DNA of 64,000 nucleotides from Anastatus disparis (taxonomy: Eukaryota; Arthropoda; Insecta; Hymenoptera; Eupelmidae): positions 4,617,001-4,681,000 of the forward strand of contig JAFFSR010000347.1 in assembly GCA_017163975.1 (NCBI GenBank), in the 5' to 3' direction. Shown here one piece after another: positions 10,745 to 20,336 of this stretch. The stretch's first letter is position 1, and each line of letters starts with the position of its first letter. The notes below the pieces were generated by a model. It was not told the origin of the DNA and ran no database searches. It worked only from the letters and a program-made list of their open reading frames with translations. Position numbers and translations under genes: made by a program.

Positions 10745-11524
10745 TAAATACTAATTCTAAATATATAATATGTATTAAAATAATTTTTCAACACATATTT
10801 AAAATCATTATAATAACAATTTATTGAAACACATAAATATGTTTTGGTTACGAGTGTATTTTGAGGATGTCTACATAATGAACAGTTGATATTTCAATTC
10901 AGATTCTAAATTAATACTTAAATTATAAAGAAATAGATCTCTTTCGAGATATTTAAAAATCAGTTGTTCGTATATTGCATTATGTATAATCGAAGAACCA
11001 AATCCACAGTATATATGTTTTAAATTGAAAATTCTATTTTATTTTTTAATATTCAAAGTTCTATAGCTCTTCTCTCAGTTCTATGCCTAAGATGACACAA
11101 AGCTCACTTCAAGATATTATAAAAAGACATAACATAGTGCAACCTGAGTGAAATCAACCTGGCCGAACACCATAAATTCAAAATTACATGAAAGTACAAA
11201 ATAAACCAATCAGAAGATAGCAATTCTAAGATTTAAAAAAATTTGTGTAGATTTTACTCATCATTTGCAACAATAAATATATTCATAAGTGAATCTCTAA
11301 AATCCTTAGTTTCTGAGGAAAAAAATAATTAAGTTGGTAATTTCACAAAGAAATTTGAAAAATCACAAAATTCTATTACTTGTTACTCGTAATCCCTTTG
11401 ACCTATGCCTCTAAAAATTTTTTTGTATATTTTGGGTATCAAATGGAACCTCTTCACGGATTCTCAGCAAATTCTATTTTTTTGTCAGTGGAGTTGACAT
11501 GAAACGTCTCATATATATATATAT

Positions 11525-12290
11525 AAGCTTTACAACTGTGTGTGTGTGTGTCTGTGTAACCAGCTAGTATTAACGTATAAGAAAGTATACAAGAACGAAT
11601 GGAGATGTACGAGTGGTGGGGGGTAATAGAACCGCCAGAAATAGAATGGCTGATGGCCCCTGTTGGAGCGAACGCTACACTCGTGCGGGTGCGTGCGTAC
11701 TCCAAAACTTGTGATGTTTATATTATAACCTATATTATGCTGCACGATCAGTGCATTCCCTCTAGACTACATCGCTTACCCGTTCTCTGTCATCGTTCTC
11801 CCTGTCGGAAAGCCGAAGCACGTCGTACGGGGCCGAAGACTACCGAGACCATACCCTATAGAATAGCCAATGACCGTCTTGTCAAGTATCTCCGACCTTT
11901 TACATCGACTTAAACATGCACCTCATGCTTAGGCGGTGTATGCGTTACACCAATGTATGAAAATACTTCTCCAATTGATTATTTTAAAAAAATGTTTATA
12001 ATAAATAACAAATGTTAATAATGAATATATATCAATGATAATAAATTATTAAAAAATTATATTTAAAAATAAGTAAAAATTTAAGAAAAATTTTTTTTAT
12101 TCTAAGAATGAAATATTAACTTGAGAGAAAAAAAATGATGGAAGGATATAGAAATAAATAGAGATATATTGGATTCATACGTTTATTTTTTATAAAATTA
12201 TTACAACGACGATACAAGTATATAAGTTTCGGAGTATTTTTTATTTACATATATTTAAAGTAAAAATTTTTTGTAGCCATTTCTTTCAGA
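11525..12290. repeat. Polinton left terminal repeat, inner part
   Basis: It begins AAGCTTTACAACTGTGTG and includes CCAGCTAGTATTAACG, GAGTGGTGGGGGGTAATAG and ACAAGTATATAAGTTTCGGA. These are matched in reverse complement at 23,598-24,311 and in direct orientation at 62,226-63,130. Between about 11,710 and 11,960 it matches copy 2 but not the right repeat of copy 1, which carries a different segment there. It lacks a 26-bp stretch (around TACGACTTTGCAAGTC) present in the other two repeats. Confidence 0.85.
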
Positions 12291-12740
12291 ATCGTGAAAT
12301 AGCGATTAGTTCTTAACGTATATGTTTTTCTCTATCCCATAAGAAAGTAGTAATATTTACAGCTTTAAGTAAAAAAAGATTTTTTATTTTCTATGAATAA
12401 GACAGTAGTAAAAAAAGGCGATAGATATAATTAAAGAAGTTTTTGGTCACTGGAAAATAATTTATGATTGACATATTCGAAAATTCATGAGAATTTTCGT
12501 TACTATTAATTTATAGGCATGCGATAAGATAATTATCAAAGAGGGGGAGGGGAGTGACTAAATTTTGTTTTCTTTCTATGTAATTTAAAAAGTAAAATAA
12601 GAAATGAGAAGATTAAAATTAAAAGAAAGTTGAGAAAAAGTTTTTTTTTTCATATTTTTCAGGGATAAGGTGATACAAATAAAAGTGTCTGGTAAGTAAT
12701 TTTTTTAATTTAAAATAAGACAAAATGTATTTTACATTAT
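12291..12740. other. Spacer between left repeat and first gene
   Basis: AT-rich, no recognised gene or repeat. It lies downstream of the leftward gene at 12,741-13,622 and would contain its 3' end signals. No single clear polyadenylation site can be chosen. Confidence 0.4.
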
Positions 12741-13622
12741 TTAAGATTCAATTGATAATTCATTAGAATCGATTTCAGCAAGTTCATCGTGAAATAATTC
12801 GGAGTGAAATACAGCTAATTCAAAATAAACAATATCAAAATAAAATTCGAGAAAAACATTGTGTATTGAAGAATCGAATTTGTTTTTTACAGTATTTTTA
12901 ATTTGATACATATTGTCGTATAATATATTTTTCATAATGAGATCACCGTTTTTTTTTCGTAAATCTGAATTACTAATTAAAACTATTAATTCTTGAAGTA
13001 TGTGATCCTTACAGTCATTAACTTGTTGCACAATACGTTGAATACGATTAAATCGTTCGTCAATGCACACAGTAGCGTCTTTCAACCCGTAAAATGTGCG
13101 TTTCTGCATGATTATGGCTGGTGAATAATTTTTTCTTTTCTTGCACTTATTTTCTGCATCATCTTCGTCGTTACTTTTTTTATCAAAAATAATCGATTTT
13201 GTTCCATAAGATGTGGTGAATGTTAAATCTATTTCGTCGATTTGAATTTTGGTTGGAGAGTTAAAACTTTCAGGTTTAAAATACATACAAATGTCTTGAA
13301 AATAATTTTGTAATTGGGACCATTTGGCCAAATCCAAAATCAAACCATGTGAATATTGGTTATTTGTTAATTGTATAGATGGTACAAAGGATTTATTTTC
13401 TTGATTGTAATGCAACCCGACCGTTGCTCTTTTAGTGGCTGAGTTATTGAGCAGATAAGTGGTTGCAAGTAAAGTAACGTTTGAAAATGTTTTTGGCTTA
13501 TCAGTATAAGTTTCGGTCGTTATAATTTTTGGTATTTGCTTATTCTTTTCGGCTTCCTGGGAAGTCTCAAGATTTATTTTTCTTTTCATCATAGCTTGAG
13601 CCATTTTAAACGGAACAACCAC
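12741..13622 (-). CDS. Polinton conserved protein, possible PC4-like DNA-binding fold
   Basis: An intact 293-residue frame, the only gene on the minus strand of this element. The N-terminus is Lys-rich. Residues about 66-112 contain VGLHYNQENKSFVPSIQL followed by GLILDLAKWSQLQNYFQDI. The pattern of a short strand, a turn and then a strand ending in W and a helix resembles the single-stranded-DNA-binding PC4 fold, but I make this only as a suggestion. An acidic/Cys-Lys patch (DEDDAENKCKKRK) follows at about 152-164, and the C-terminus is acidic and hydrophobic. Start choice: the first Met is at 13,622, and Met7 is an alternative start. Leftward orientation next to the terminal repeat could suit an early or regulatory gene. 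The function is unknown. Confidence 0.7.
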   Translation of the reverse strand: MVVPFKMAQAMMKRKINLETSQEAEKNKQIPKIITTETYTDKPKTFSNVTLLATTYLLNNSATKRATVGLHYNQENKSFVPSIQLTNNQYSHGLILDLAKWSQLQNYFQDICMYFKPESFNSPTKIQIDEIDLTFTTSYGTKSIIFDKKSNDEDDAENKCKKRKNYSPAIIMQKRTFYGLKDATVCIDERFNRIQRIVQQVNDCKDHILQELIVLISNSDLRKKNGDLIMKNILYDNMYQIKNTVKNKFDSSIHNVFLEFYFDIVYFELAVFHSELFHDELAEIDSNELSIES

Positions 13623-14715
13623 TATATTTTACTTGAAAATTTTTCACAAATTTGTCTGTTAGATCATAAACCCTAAAAAGCCGGAATTTTCACAATTATA
13701 CTATTCTACAGTCGACTAAAGTGTCGAGTAACGCTAAGATGTTTCTCAGAGTAATCAAGTTGTACGACTGTTGAGGCATCAGAAAACTGTGTGACTGGAC
13801 CCTATAGGGTATACGTATATATCGAGATGTGGTGTGAAAGCAATAGAATGTTTTCGATCTCTTATCTAGTTTATGTATATTTTTATCTCGCGTACGAGTA
13901 GATGGAAAATATTTCAAGTCAGTAAAACACCGACAGAGAGCATTGAATATATTATGGGATTAAAAGTCGTTATATAATATATATCTCTATAAGCTTTACA
14001 GAGGATGGACATCACGTGGAGATCAAAATGCTACCGCCTCGCGATCAGAATGCTTGCGATTTTGATGCGGCTTATCCCTCACGTGCACTCGCTATTATAG
14101 CAACCTTCTATGTGGCTAAATTTTCTATTTTAAAATTCAAAGTATACATTTAAAAAAATGAAAATTTAAATTTTCGGTTTTAAAAATAAAAAGATTAGAG
14201 AAAAATTTTTAGTTTAATTTTTTGATATTCTATAACTTTGATTCTATATACTTTTTAAAAAAAATTGTATTTTTCAAGTTATTACCAAAAATCCATTTTT
14301 TCGACCATTTAAAAGGCGCCTATTTAAAAATGCTTCCAACGATTTTTTTCAAAATAGGAACGTTTACTTGTGTTATTATTTAAAATAATTCTTTGTTCGA
14401 ATTATTCAGATCGGATAAAAACTCATCAAGAAAATTCATAAACTTGATTTCTCACACACATACATCCATACATACATTTTAAGGAAGTCTCGTAATAGTC
14501 TTATTTTGCTATAAAAATAAGTTTTTTTATCATAAAATAACATATTTAAAAGGGTTACATTTTTCGCGATGTCGAAAATATAAGGCACTTCCGTATAGCG
14601 GTCGTGCCTAAAAATGAGAGATCCAAATTGTTATGGATTTATAATCGATAAAGACTCATTTGTGTGAACTAATATTAAAACTTGTAAACGATTAGTTTCA
14701 AGTATAATCGATATT
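13623..14715. other. Polinton interior with no gene: missing polymerase region
   Basis: Autonomous Polintons carry a protein-primed family B polymerase of over 1,000 residues in one flank. Here only AT-rich non-coding DNA is present, with a CpG-containing patch near 14,010-14,110. I see no polymerase motif (such as YxDTDS-type or SLYP-type blocks) on either strand. An internal deletion is the simplest explanation. Confidence 0.6.
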
Positions 14716-14994
14716 AAAGTTTTGTGTGTATCATTTAGTTTATAATTTCATATTTGTATTAGTGTGTAAAACCGTATTCTGTGTAGTTTTAAAACTGGTA
14801 TGATTGTAATAATTTTTATCAAAAAATAAATGTAACATTTGTTATTCGAGAAATAAAGTTTTGTGTGTATCATTTAGTTTATAATTTCATATTTGTATTA
14901 GGGTGTAAAACCGTATTCTGTGTAGTTTTAAAACTGCTATAATTGTGATAATTTTTATCAAAAAATAAATGTATTAAACCACAATACATTTTTA
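14716..14994. repeat. Two-copy 139-bp tandem duplication
   Basis: AAAGTTTTGTGTGTATCATT occurs at 14,716 and 14,855. The following 125 bp or so, including GTGTAAAACCGTATTCTGTG, is repeated almost unchanged. It is non-coding and lies inside the Polinton. Confidence 0.85.
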
Positions 14995-15383
14995 TTTATT
15001 CAAGCACTTCACCTATTGTCATACTTTTTTTCTTAAAATTTATGTATACAATTTAGAAATTTAAAATTTTTCTTCAAACTTAGATTTATTTTTAAAATAA
15101 AAAAATTTTTCTTCAATTTTTCATTAATTTTTCATACAGAAAATTATTTCTTCAACTTTGGGAAAAATGTATTAGCTTGTAGTATGTAGCGTAAAGATTA
15201 TTCAACTAAATTTTTAAATAAATACATTCATTAGTTTTAAAGAATTTTGAGGTTCTAATAGTTAGCTCTAACGAAGAGCAACACATTTGTCATGCTTCCT
15301 CGAAAAATAGCGCATTTTAGCGTTTAGTCATCGAACGGTATCGTTAAACATGCATTATTACTTAAGGGTTAGCATTGAGATGT

Positions 15384-15593
15384 GCTACTCTTTGCAGTAA
15401 AACTAAATCATGCTACTCTTCACGGTAAAACTGAATCGTGCTACTTTTCACGGTAAAAACTAAGTCGTGCTACTCATTGCAGTAAAACTAAATCGTGCTA
15501 CTCTTCGCGGTAAAACTGAATCGTGCTACTCTTCACGGTAAAACTAAATCGTGCCACTCTTCGCGGCAAAATTGAATCGTGCTAGTCTTCGCC
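15384..15593. repeat. 28-bp minisatellite, 7.5 units
   Basis: Units of the form GCTACTCTTCACGGTAAAAC plus TGAATCGT repeat head to tail with an exact 28-bp period and a few substitutions, such as TTTGCAGT or TTCGCGGT in place of TTCACGGT. One unit is 29 bp. The repeats are adjacent with no unique spacers, so this is not a CRISPR array. It sits about 350 bp upstream of the ATPase gene. Confidence 0.9.
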
Positions 15594-15851
15594 ATTGAAA
15601 GAGGGCATATCGAATAGCTTCAAACAGCGCTGGACGTGTGTCGTCGCTCACATAGCTAGTAGGCGCACGCGCGCTCGTAAGCCTTACCGTATCTAGCTTG
15701 CTGTTTGAGCCGCCGCTTACTCGACTAATACGCACGCTTGTCAGCCTTACGAACCCGCGTCTAGCTTTATTATTTCGCCACTAGCAGTTTAAGCGTGCCG
15801 GCCGCGGGCCCTCCTCACTATAAGGCTTATAGAGACACTGTTTGATTATTG

Positions 15852-15855
<4 letters not shown>
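15594..15855 (+). promoter_or_regulatory. GC-rich block upstream of the rightward gene cluster
   Basis: A CpG-rich island-like stretch (GCACGCGCGCTCG, GTGCCGGCCGCGGGCCC) in an otherwise AT-rich element. It ends with CTATAAGGCTTATAGAGACA at about 15,822-15,841, then a (TA)n tract at 15,856-15,905. It immediately precedes the first gene of the rightward virion cluster. A promoter or origin role is an inference from position and composition only. Confidence 0.35.
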
Positions 15856-15909
<54 letters not shown>

Positions 15910-15936
15910 TTATTAAAATATTTATCAGTAACAAAC

Positions 15937-16611
15937 ATGAACACTTTGTGGCGTCATCCCTTTACTTGTTTGCTGGCGGGTCCTACTGGTAGCGAAAAAA
16001 CAACTTTTGTTAAAAAATTATTGAAATTTCGTGAAGAAATAATCGATGCTAGCATGGATCGAATTTTATTTTATTACGCCGAGTGGCAAGACGAATATAA
16101 AAACGACGAATTTATTAAAGACGGAAACAAAATTGAATTTCGCGAAGGACTGCCTAAACCAGAAGATCACTCAAACGATCCCCACTTGAAAAAACTTTTA
16201 ATCATCGATGATTTGATGCACGAATCGTCGAATCATATAGTGGTCGACTTATTTACCAAAGGCAGTCACCATAAAAATATCAGCGTATTGTTTCTTACAC
16301 AAAACATCTTTCACAAAGGTACTCATTCACTAGATATAAGTTAAAATTTTTCGTACATAATTTTATTTCAAAATCCGCGAGACCGTGCGCAGATTCAACA
16401 TTTAGCGAGACAAATATACTCCGAAGATTCAAAATTTTTACAAAAAGCGTATCAGCATGCAACAGCTCAAGATTTTGGATATTTAATGATTGATTGTAAG
16501 CAAGATACTTTAGATGAAGTTAGCTTTCGAACAAGTATATTTCCGGTCGATGAGTATCAATACGTTTACTTACTTAAATATACTCATAGCGCATACGCAT
16601 TAAATCTTTGA
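15937..16611 (+). pseudogene. Polinton genome-packaging ATPase (FtsK/HerA type), broken
   Basis: The family pumps DNA into the capsid using ATP. The frame starts MNTLWRHPFTCLLAGPTG, with the Walker A motif at residues 15-22 reading GPTGSEKT where GxxGxGKT is expected, so the last Gly is replaced by Glu. Walker B is LLIIDDLM at about 87-94. A TAA stop at 16,342-16,344 interrupts the gene. The same frame continues without further stops to a TGA at 16,609-16,611, giving the full length of about 224 codons usual for the family. Both the stop and the P-loop change argue for loss of function. It is the first gene of the rightward cluster. Confidence 0.88.
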
Positions 16612-16659
16612 CAGTAAAAGCTTTATCACACGTCGTAGCGACTCAGTTTAGATCGGACT

Positions 16660-17044
16660 ATGGAGAAAGACACTTCCCAAAGTAGTCGGCGAGATCGACG
16701 TTTGCAACAGAACTCTCCTTTGAAAAAAGTATGTTGCTCTCTTGCAGGCGCAAAGACATTCGGATAAAAATCAGCGCGTTGCATTTCTGCGTTCAACAGA
16801 TAGAAAATTAATAAATCACATTTATGAGTGCGCGTTAAATGTACTCAAAGGTACTGTCAATTTAAAAGAGTGTGAGAAAAATGAATTAAAAAAACATAAA
16901 AATATATAAGGAAAATTAGTTAGCAAAAGTAAAAATTCTTGGAAAGTAAAAAAACGTACCATAGTTCAAAAGGGAGGGAGTTTTTTACCGTTTTTATTGC
17001 AGCCTATACTGGATACATTGTTCTCGTTAATAATAAGAAAATAA
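16660..17044 (+). pseudogene. Small basic/hydrophobic Polinton protein, broken
   Basis: It lies between the ATPase and the 283-residue gene. A short basic start (ATG at 16,660, RRDRRLQQ) passes at an A-run near 16,725 into another frame. That frame reads INHIYECALNVLKG, then a TAA, then KSKNSWKVKKR, then KGGSFLPFLLQPILDTLFS, ending at 17,044. The basic middle and hydrophobic Gly-rich tail match a small protein I associate with this position in insect Polintons. It has no assigned function and may be a virion or membrane-associated component. One frameshift and one stop are visible, assuming 16,660 is the original start. Confidence 0.6.
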
Positions 17045-17047
17045 AAA

Positions 17048-17899
17048 ATGGAGAGAGCAAAGAAAATGATACTCTTATCTAAAGAACAACTTGAACGAAT
17101 GCAGAGGGAAAATGAAAAAAATAACGATCGTAAAATTACTGATACTAGTGTAGGATCGACTGCACTGGAATCTACTCAAACGGAAGGTAATACGTTATCC
17201 CGATTAGATAATGAAATGAAAAAAATTCTGGATTCTACAACATACGAAAACGAACAAGAAAAACTGAAAGATTACTTGAAAACGTTACAGAGATATCTAT
17301 TTTTTATCGACGACGAAAAACGAAAACTTTCGCTTTTAAAAACAAGTGAAGATGAGAAGCAGGCTTCAGGCAGTTTTTCAATATTAGAAAGTGCCCCAAG
17401 TTTATATGAAAAGAAAGCTGCATTACTATTAAACTATTTAAAATCCAGCAAAGATCGCATTACGTGGAACGAAAAAGGTCTTCTATATATAGATAGCGAA
17501 AAAATTCAACATTCGAATATCATCGATTTAATAAACGATGCTTTACGGAATAGAAAAAAAGTAAAAGCCGCGGGGAGAGAACAGATTGCAAAGATACTTC
17601 GAGATATCGATACACTGCGCGAATTTCTCTGTAATGATGAATTGTGGGAATTAAACAACGTTAAACAATCTTCGTATAAGAAAATAAAATTTCAAAATAG
17701 TATAACATCCAATAAAGACGATAGCGAGGTTAATGACTCAACAAAATTACGTGATAAAAGTGATAATTTCTTTTCGTTTTTAGATAATACAGTTTTATCT
17801 GGAAAGAGTCCCAACAGTAGCTCTGAAAAAAGAAAAATAAACAGAAGTACGTGTTTTCCTCAACACCAAAGCCAAATAAAAAATGGTCAGCTAATTTAA
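17048..17899 (+). CDS. Conserved Polinton protein of unknown function
   Basis: An intact 283-residue frame in the gap between the small basic protein and integrase, 6 bp before the integrase start. It is rich in Lys, Glu and Ser. The N-terminal third (about 1-110) is strongly charged with heptad-like runs suggestive of coiled coil. Residues about 130-200 form the most ordered-looking part (AALLLNYLKSSKDRITWNEK, then LLYIDSEKI and a helix). The C-terminus is low-complexity Ser/Asn/Lys. Polintons usually have such a gene here, but no enzyme motif is visible. It is one of the few undamaged genes in this copy. Confidence 0.75.
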   Translation: MERAKKMILLSKEQLERMQRENEKNNDRKITDTSVGSTALESTQTEGNTLSRLDNEMKKILDSTTYENEQEKLKDYLKTLQRYLFFIDDEKRKLSLLKTSEDEKQASGSFSILESAPSLYEKKAALLLNYLKSSKDRITWNEKGLLYIDSEKIQHSNIIDLINDALRNRKKVKAAGREQIAKILRDIDTLREFLCNDELWELNNVKQSSYKKIKFQNSITSNKDDSEVNDSTKLRDKSDNFFSFLDNTVLSGKSPNSSSEKRKINRSTCFPQHQSQIKNGQLI

Positions 17900-17905
17900 T
17901 TTAAA

Positions 17906-18987
17906 ATGGATATTTTAGAAAAACAATATTTTGATCCACAACATGAAGCAGGGTTTTCAGGAGCACGAAATTTAATCAGAATAAATAAAAAAAAATTTTC
18001 TTCGAAAAAAATTAAAAAATGGTTAACGAAGCACGATACATACACTTTACAGAAAACTTTACGTTCAAAATTCCTACGCTTATATTACGATGTTGACGCT
18101 ATTGATCAAGTATGGGAGGCAGATCTCATACAATTAACATCATTAAAAAATTATAATGACGGCATCGGCTATTTACTCGTTGTGATTAACGTTTTAAGTA
18201 AATTCGTGTGGGTACAACCTTTACGCGATAAGACTTGCCAGGAAGTTACTAAAGGTTTTAAAAAAATAATAAACTCTAACAAAACCCGCCATCCTCCTAT
18301 GCTTCGAACCGATCGTGGAAAAGAATTTGTTGGAGGAGCATTACAAAAATTTCATAAAGACAATGGTATAAGATATCGTGTAGTTACAAATTCTGATGTT
18401 AGAGCGGCTGTTGTAAAACGTTTCAACAGAACCTTAAAAGAACGTATGTATCGATATTTTACGTTCAAAAATACAAAACTTTATATAGACGTCTTGCAAC
18501 ATATAGTTGACGCATACAATAATACACCTCAATTGACTATAAAAATGCCACCAGCTTCAGTGACTATTTATAACGCGAGTGTAGCTTGAAAAAATTTAGT
18601 TAGACGTGCACAGCAGAGACAGCCTGTTTGTAAAAAACCTAGATTCAAAACTGGACAGTATGTACGTATAAGTAGAGAAAAAAACGTTTTTGAGAAGGAT
18701 GCAACTAAATCATGGAGTGAAGAAATATTTAAAATATTCCGTGTTTTAAAAAGACAGAATTTATTCATTTATGAGTTGCACGACTTGCAGGGAGAAGAAA
18801 TTGAAGGTTTTTTTATCCCGAAGAACTTGTCGTTGATAAAGAAAGAGTAGAGCAGCAAGAGTTTCAAATTGATAAGATATTAGGTAGCAAAGGAAAAGGA
18901 TCGAAAAAACAGTATTACGTAAGCTGGGTCGGATATCCCGATAAATTCAATTCTTGGGTTCCGGCTTCAGAGTTGAAAAAACTGTAA
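17906..18987 (+). pseudogene. Polinton integrase with C-terminal chromodomain, broken
   Basis: A retroviral-type DDE integrase that would join element ends to host DNA. Asp73 lies in WEADL and Asp136 in RTDRGKEF. The position of the catalytic Glu is Lys171 (AAVVKRFNRTLKE), 34 residues after the second Asp, so the triad is lost. A TGA at 18,587-18,589 interrupts the frame, followed by the basic SH3-like region (RFKTGQYVRIS). A T-run near 18,808-18,814 then shifts the frame into the chromodomain (KKQYYVSWVGYPDKFNSWVP), ending at 18,987. Length and domain order are as expected for the family. The penton start follows 3 bp later. Confidence 0.9.
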
Positions 18988-18989
18988 TA

Positions 18990-19781
18990 ATGAATCAAAA
19001 TGATTTTACCATTGTACTATCAAGCAATAGTAGTTTAAAATATTTTCCAAACAACGCTACTACAAATTATTCAACACGATTACCTTATCAAGTATAATTG
19101 ATAGGTAACTGGGTTGTTGGAATTTCTGAAATTTATATACCGTGCTCGAGTCTTCATTTACGAGTTAAAGATACAATAATAACTGACTATAAAGGAAGTA
19201 AAGGAGTAAATTCGTTTCAACACGGAACGTATAGCTCTATGCACACTCTTATTCATGCTATAAACGATGATTTACTTAAATTTCACGAAAAAGAAGTGTG
19301 TGAAAAACTCTCATTCAATGAAAAAGGTAGTTTGGTGTATTTAAAGCAGTTTCAGAATAAAAAAGAAGCTGAATTCACGGATAATGTTAAACGTATTTTA
19401 GGTTTTGAAAATTGTACATATGCAGTTTACGATGCAACACAACAAAAACGGACAAACGATACAGGCCTCATGCTAGTAGGTGATCAGCCAGCAAGCCTAT
19501 CAAGAGCTATTCCTGATAAACTTTTTGTTTACTCTAATCTTTGCGAACCGTCAATAGTAGGAGATACTCACGCGCCTCTGTTATGAATTGTCAATATTGA
19601 AGCAAATAAATTTAATTTTGGATCTACGATAGTCAAAAGATTTACGCCTGTTAATTATGTTCCACTTCTAAACAATAGATTTCAAATCATTGATATAGAT
19701 ATAAGAGATCAATGCGGTAAACCTATAGCATTCGAGTTTGAGACAGTGACGGTAGCACTACATTTTAGAAGGGAGTATTGA
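18990..19781 (+). pseudogene. Polinton penton (minor capsid) protein, broken
   Basis: A vertex capsid protein with a single jelly-roll fold, by family knowledge. The frame starts MNQNDFTIVLSSNSS at 18,990 and is interrupted by TAA at 19,095-19,097, just before LIGNWVVGISEIYIP. It is broken again by TGA at 19,584-19,586, after GDTHAPLL. It then continues in the same frame through RFTPVNYVPLLNNRF to a normal stop at 19,781. Both stops are single-base events (the second is compatible with CGA to TGA decay). Length and position between integrase and core protein fit the family. Confidence 0.85.
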
Positions 19782-19791
19782 AGAAATAATT

Positions 19792-20334
19792 ATGAGCATT
19801 CACGATGTATATTATCAACATCAAGTGGGAGAGGGGAGATGGGTAAAAAACGTCTTTGTTGGTGCACCGCGGATGCGTGGCCATGGATTGGGGTCTTGGT
19901 TTTCTGGATTGTTTCGGAGTGCATTACCGGTCTTAGCTAAAGGTGCTCGTGCTGTTGGTAAGGAAGCTCTGCGCGCAGGCACAAATATTTTTGGGGATAT
20001 TGGTGAAAATAATATGAGTTTTAAAGAATCTTTCAAGAATCGCATGAACGAATTGAGAAAAAATCTTAAACGTAAAGCTGTCGATAAAATAAATAAAATG
20101 ATGGAGGGATCGGGGTATAAAACATCAACATGCGAACGATATCGACGGTCTTCTCGCACTTTCACTACGCGACGGATCGCTTCAAAATCAAAAATAAAAC
20201 GCTCCAAAGTGAACAAAATTAAACGTGCAAGTAAGAAGAAAAATAAAACAAACAAAAAAGAACGTAATATTAAAAAAAGAATGAAAATTGATAACAACAA
20301 GAAAATAAAAAAAGTTGGTGATATATTTGATTAA
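19792..20334 (+). CDS. Mu/pVI-like virion core protein
   Basis: An intact 180-residue frame 10 bp after penton and 2 bp before the capsid gene. Residues about 30-70 form a Gly/Ala-rich amphipathic segment (GLGSWFSGLFRSALPVLAKG, then RAVGKEALRAGTNIFGD). This resembles adenovirus-type minor core/lytic peptides, a type also described in Polintons. The second half is extremely basic, with Lys/Arg runs from about 120 to 175 suited to packing DNA. The role, binding the genome inside the capsid and perhaps membrane interaction, comes from analogy. The frame has no lesions. Confidence 0.75.
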   Translation: MSIHDVYYQHQVGEGRWVKNVFVGAPRMRGHGLGSWFSGLFRSALPVLAKGARAVGKEALRAGTNIFGDIGENNMSFKESFKNRMNELRKNLKRKAVDKINKMMEGSGYKTSTCERYRRSSRTFTTRRIASKSKIKRSKVNKIKRASKKKNKTNKKERNIKKRMKIDNNKKIKKVGDIFD

Positions 20335-20336
20335 AA

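Larger units (their letters stand above)
6481..11510. mobile_element. Nested 5-kb element with about 780-bp inverted repeats (element B)
   Basis: The sequence from GAGACGTTTCATGTCAAC at 6,481 to about 7,265 is the reverse complement of about 10,745-11,510, with only scattered differences. TA-rich tracts lie outside both ends. The termini resemble those of the 780-bp fold-back at 32,627-33,406 (GGGACATTTCACACC), and internal arm sequence also aligns, so they form one family. No transposase was recognised inside. The interior holds METTL25-like pseudo-exons on the minus strand and two nested small elements. The superfamily is unassigned. The TA context suggests a TA-type target, but the microsatellite hides the duplication. 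Confidence 0.85.

Noticed and set aside
13696..13917. 73-residue minus-strand frame as a Polinton gene
   Set aside because: No resemblance to known Polinton proteins and atypical composition; probably chance.
15384..15593. CRISPR-like repeat array
   Set aside because: Units are contiguous with no unique spacers and the context is eukaryotic; it is a minisatellite.
19821..20300. 159-residue minus-strand frame
   Set aside because: Antisense shadow of the intact core-protein gene at 19,792-20,334, with Leu/Phe-rich composition from Lys codons read backwards.
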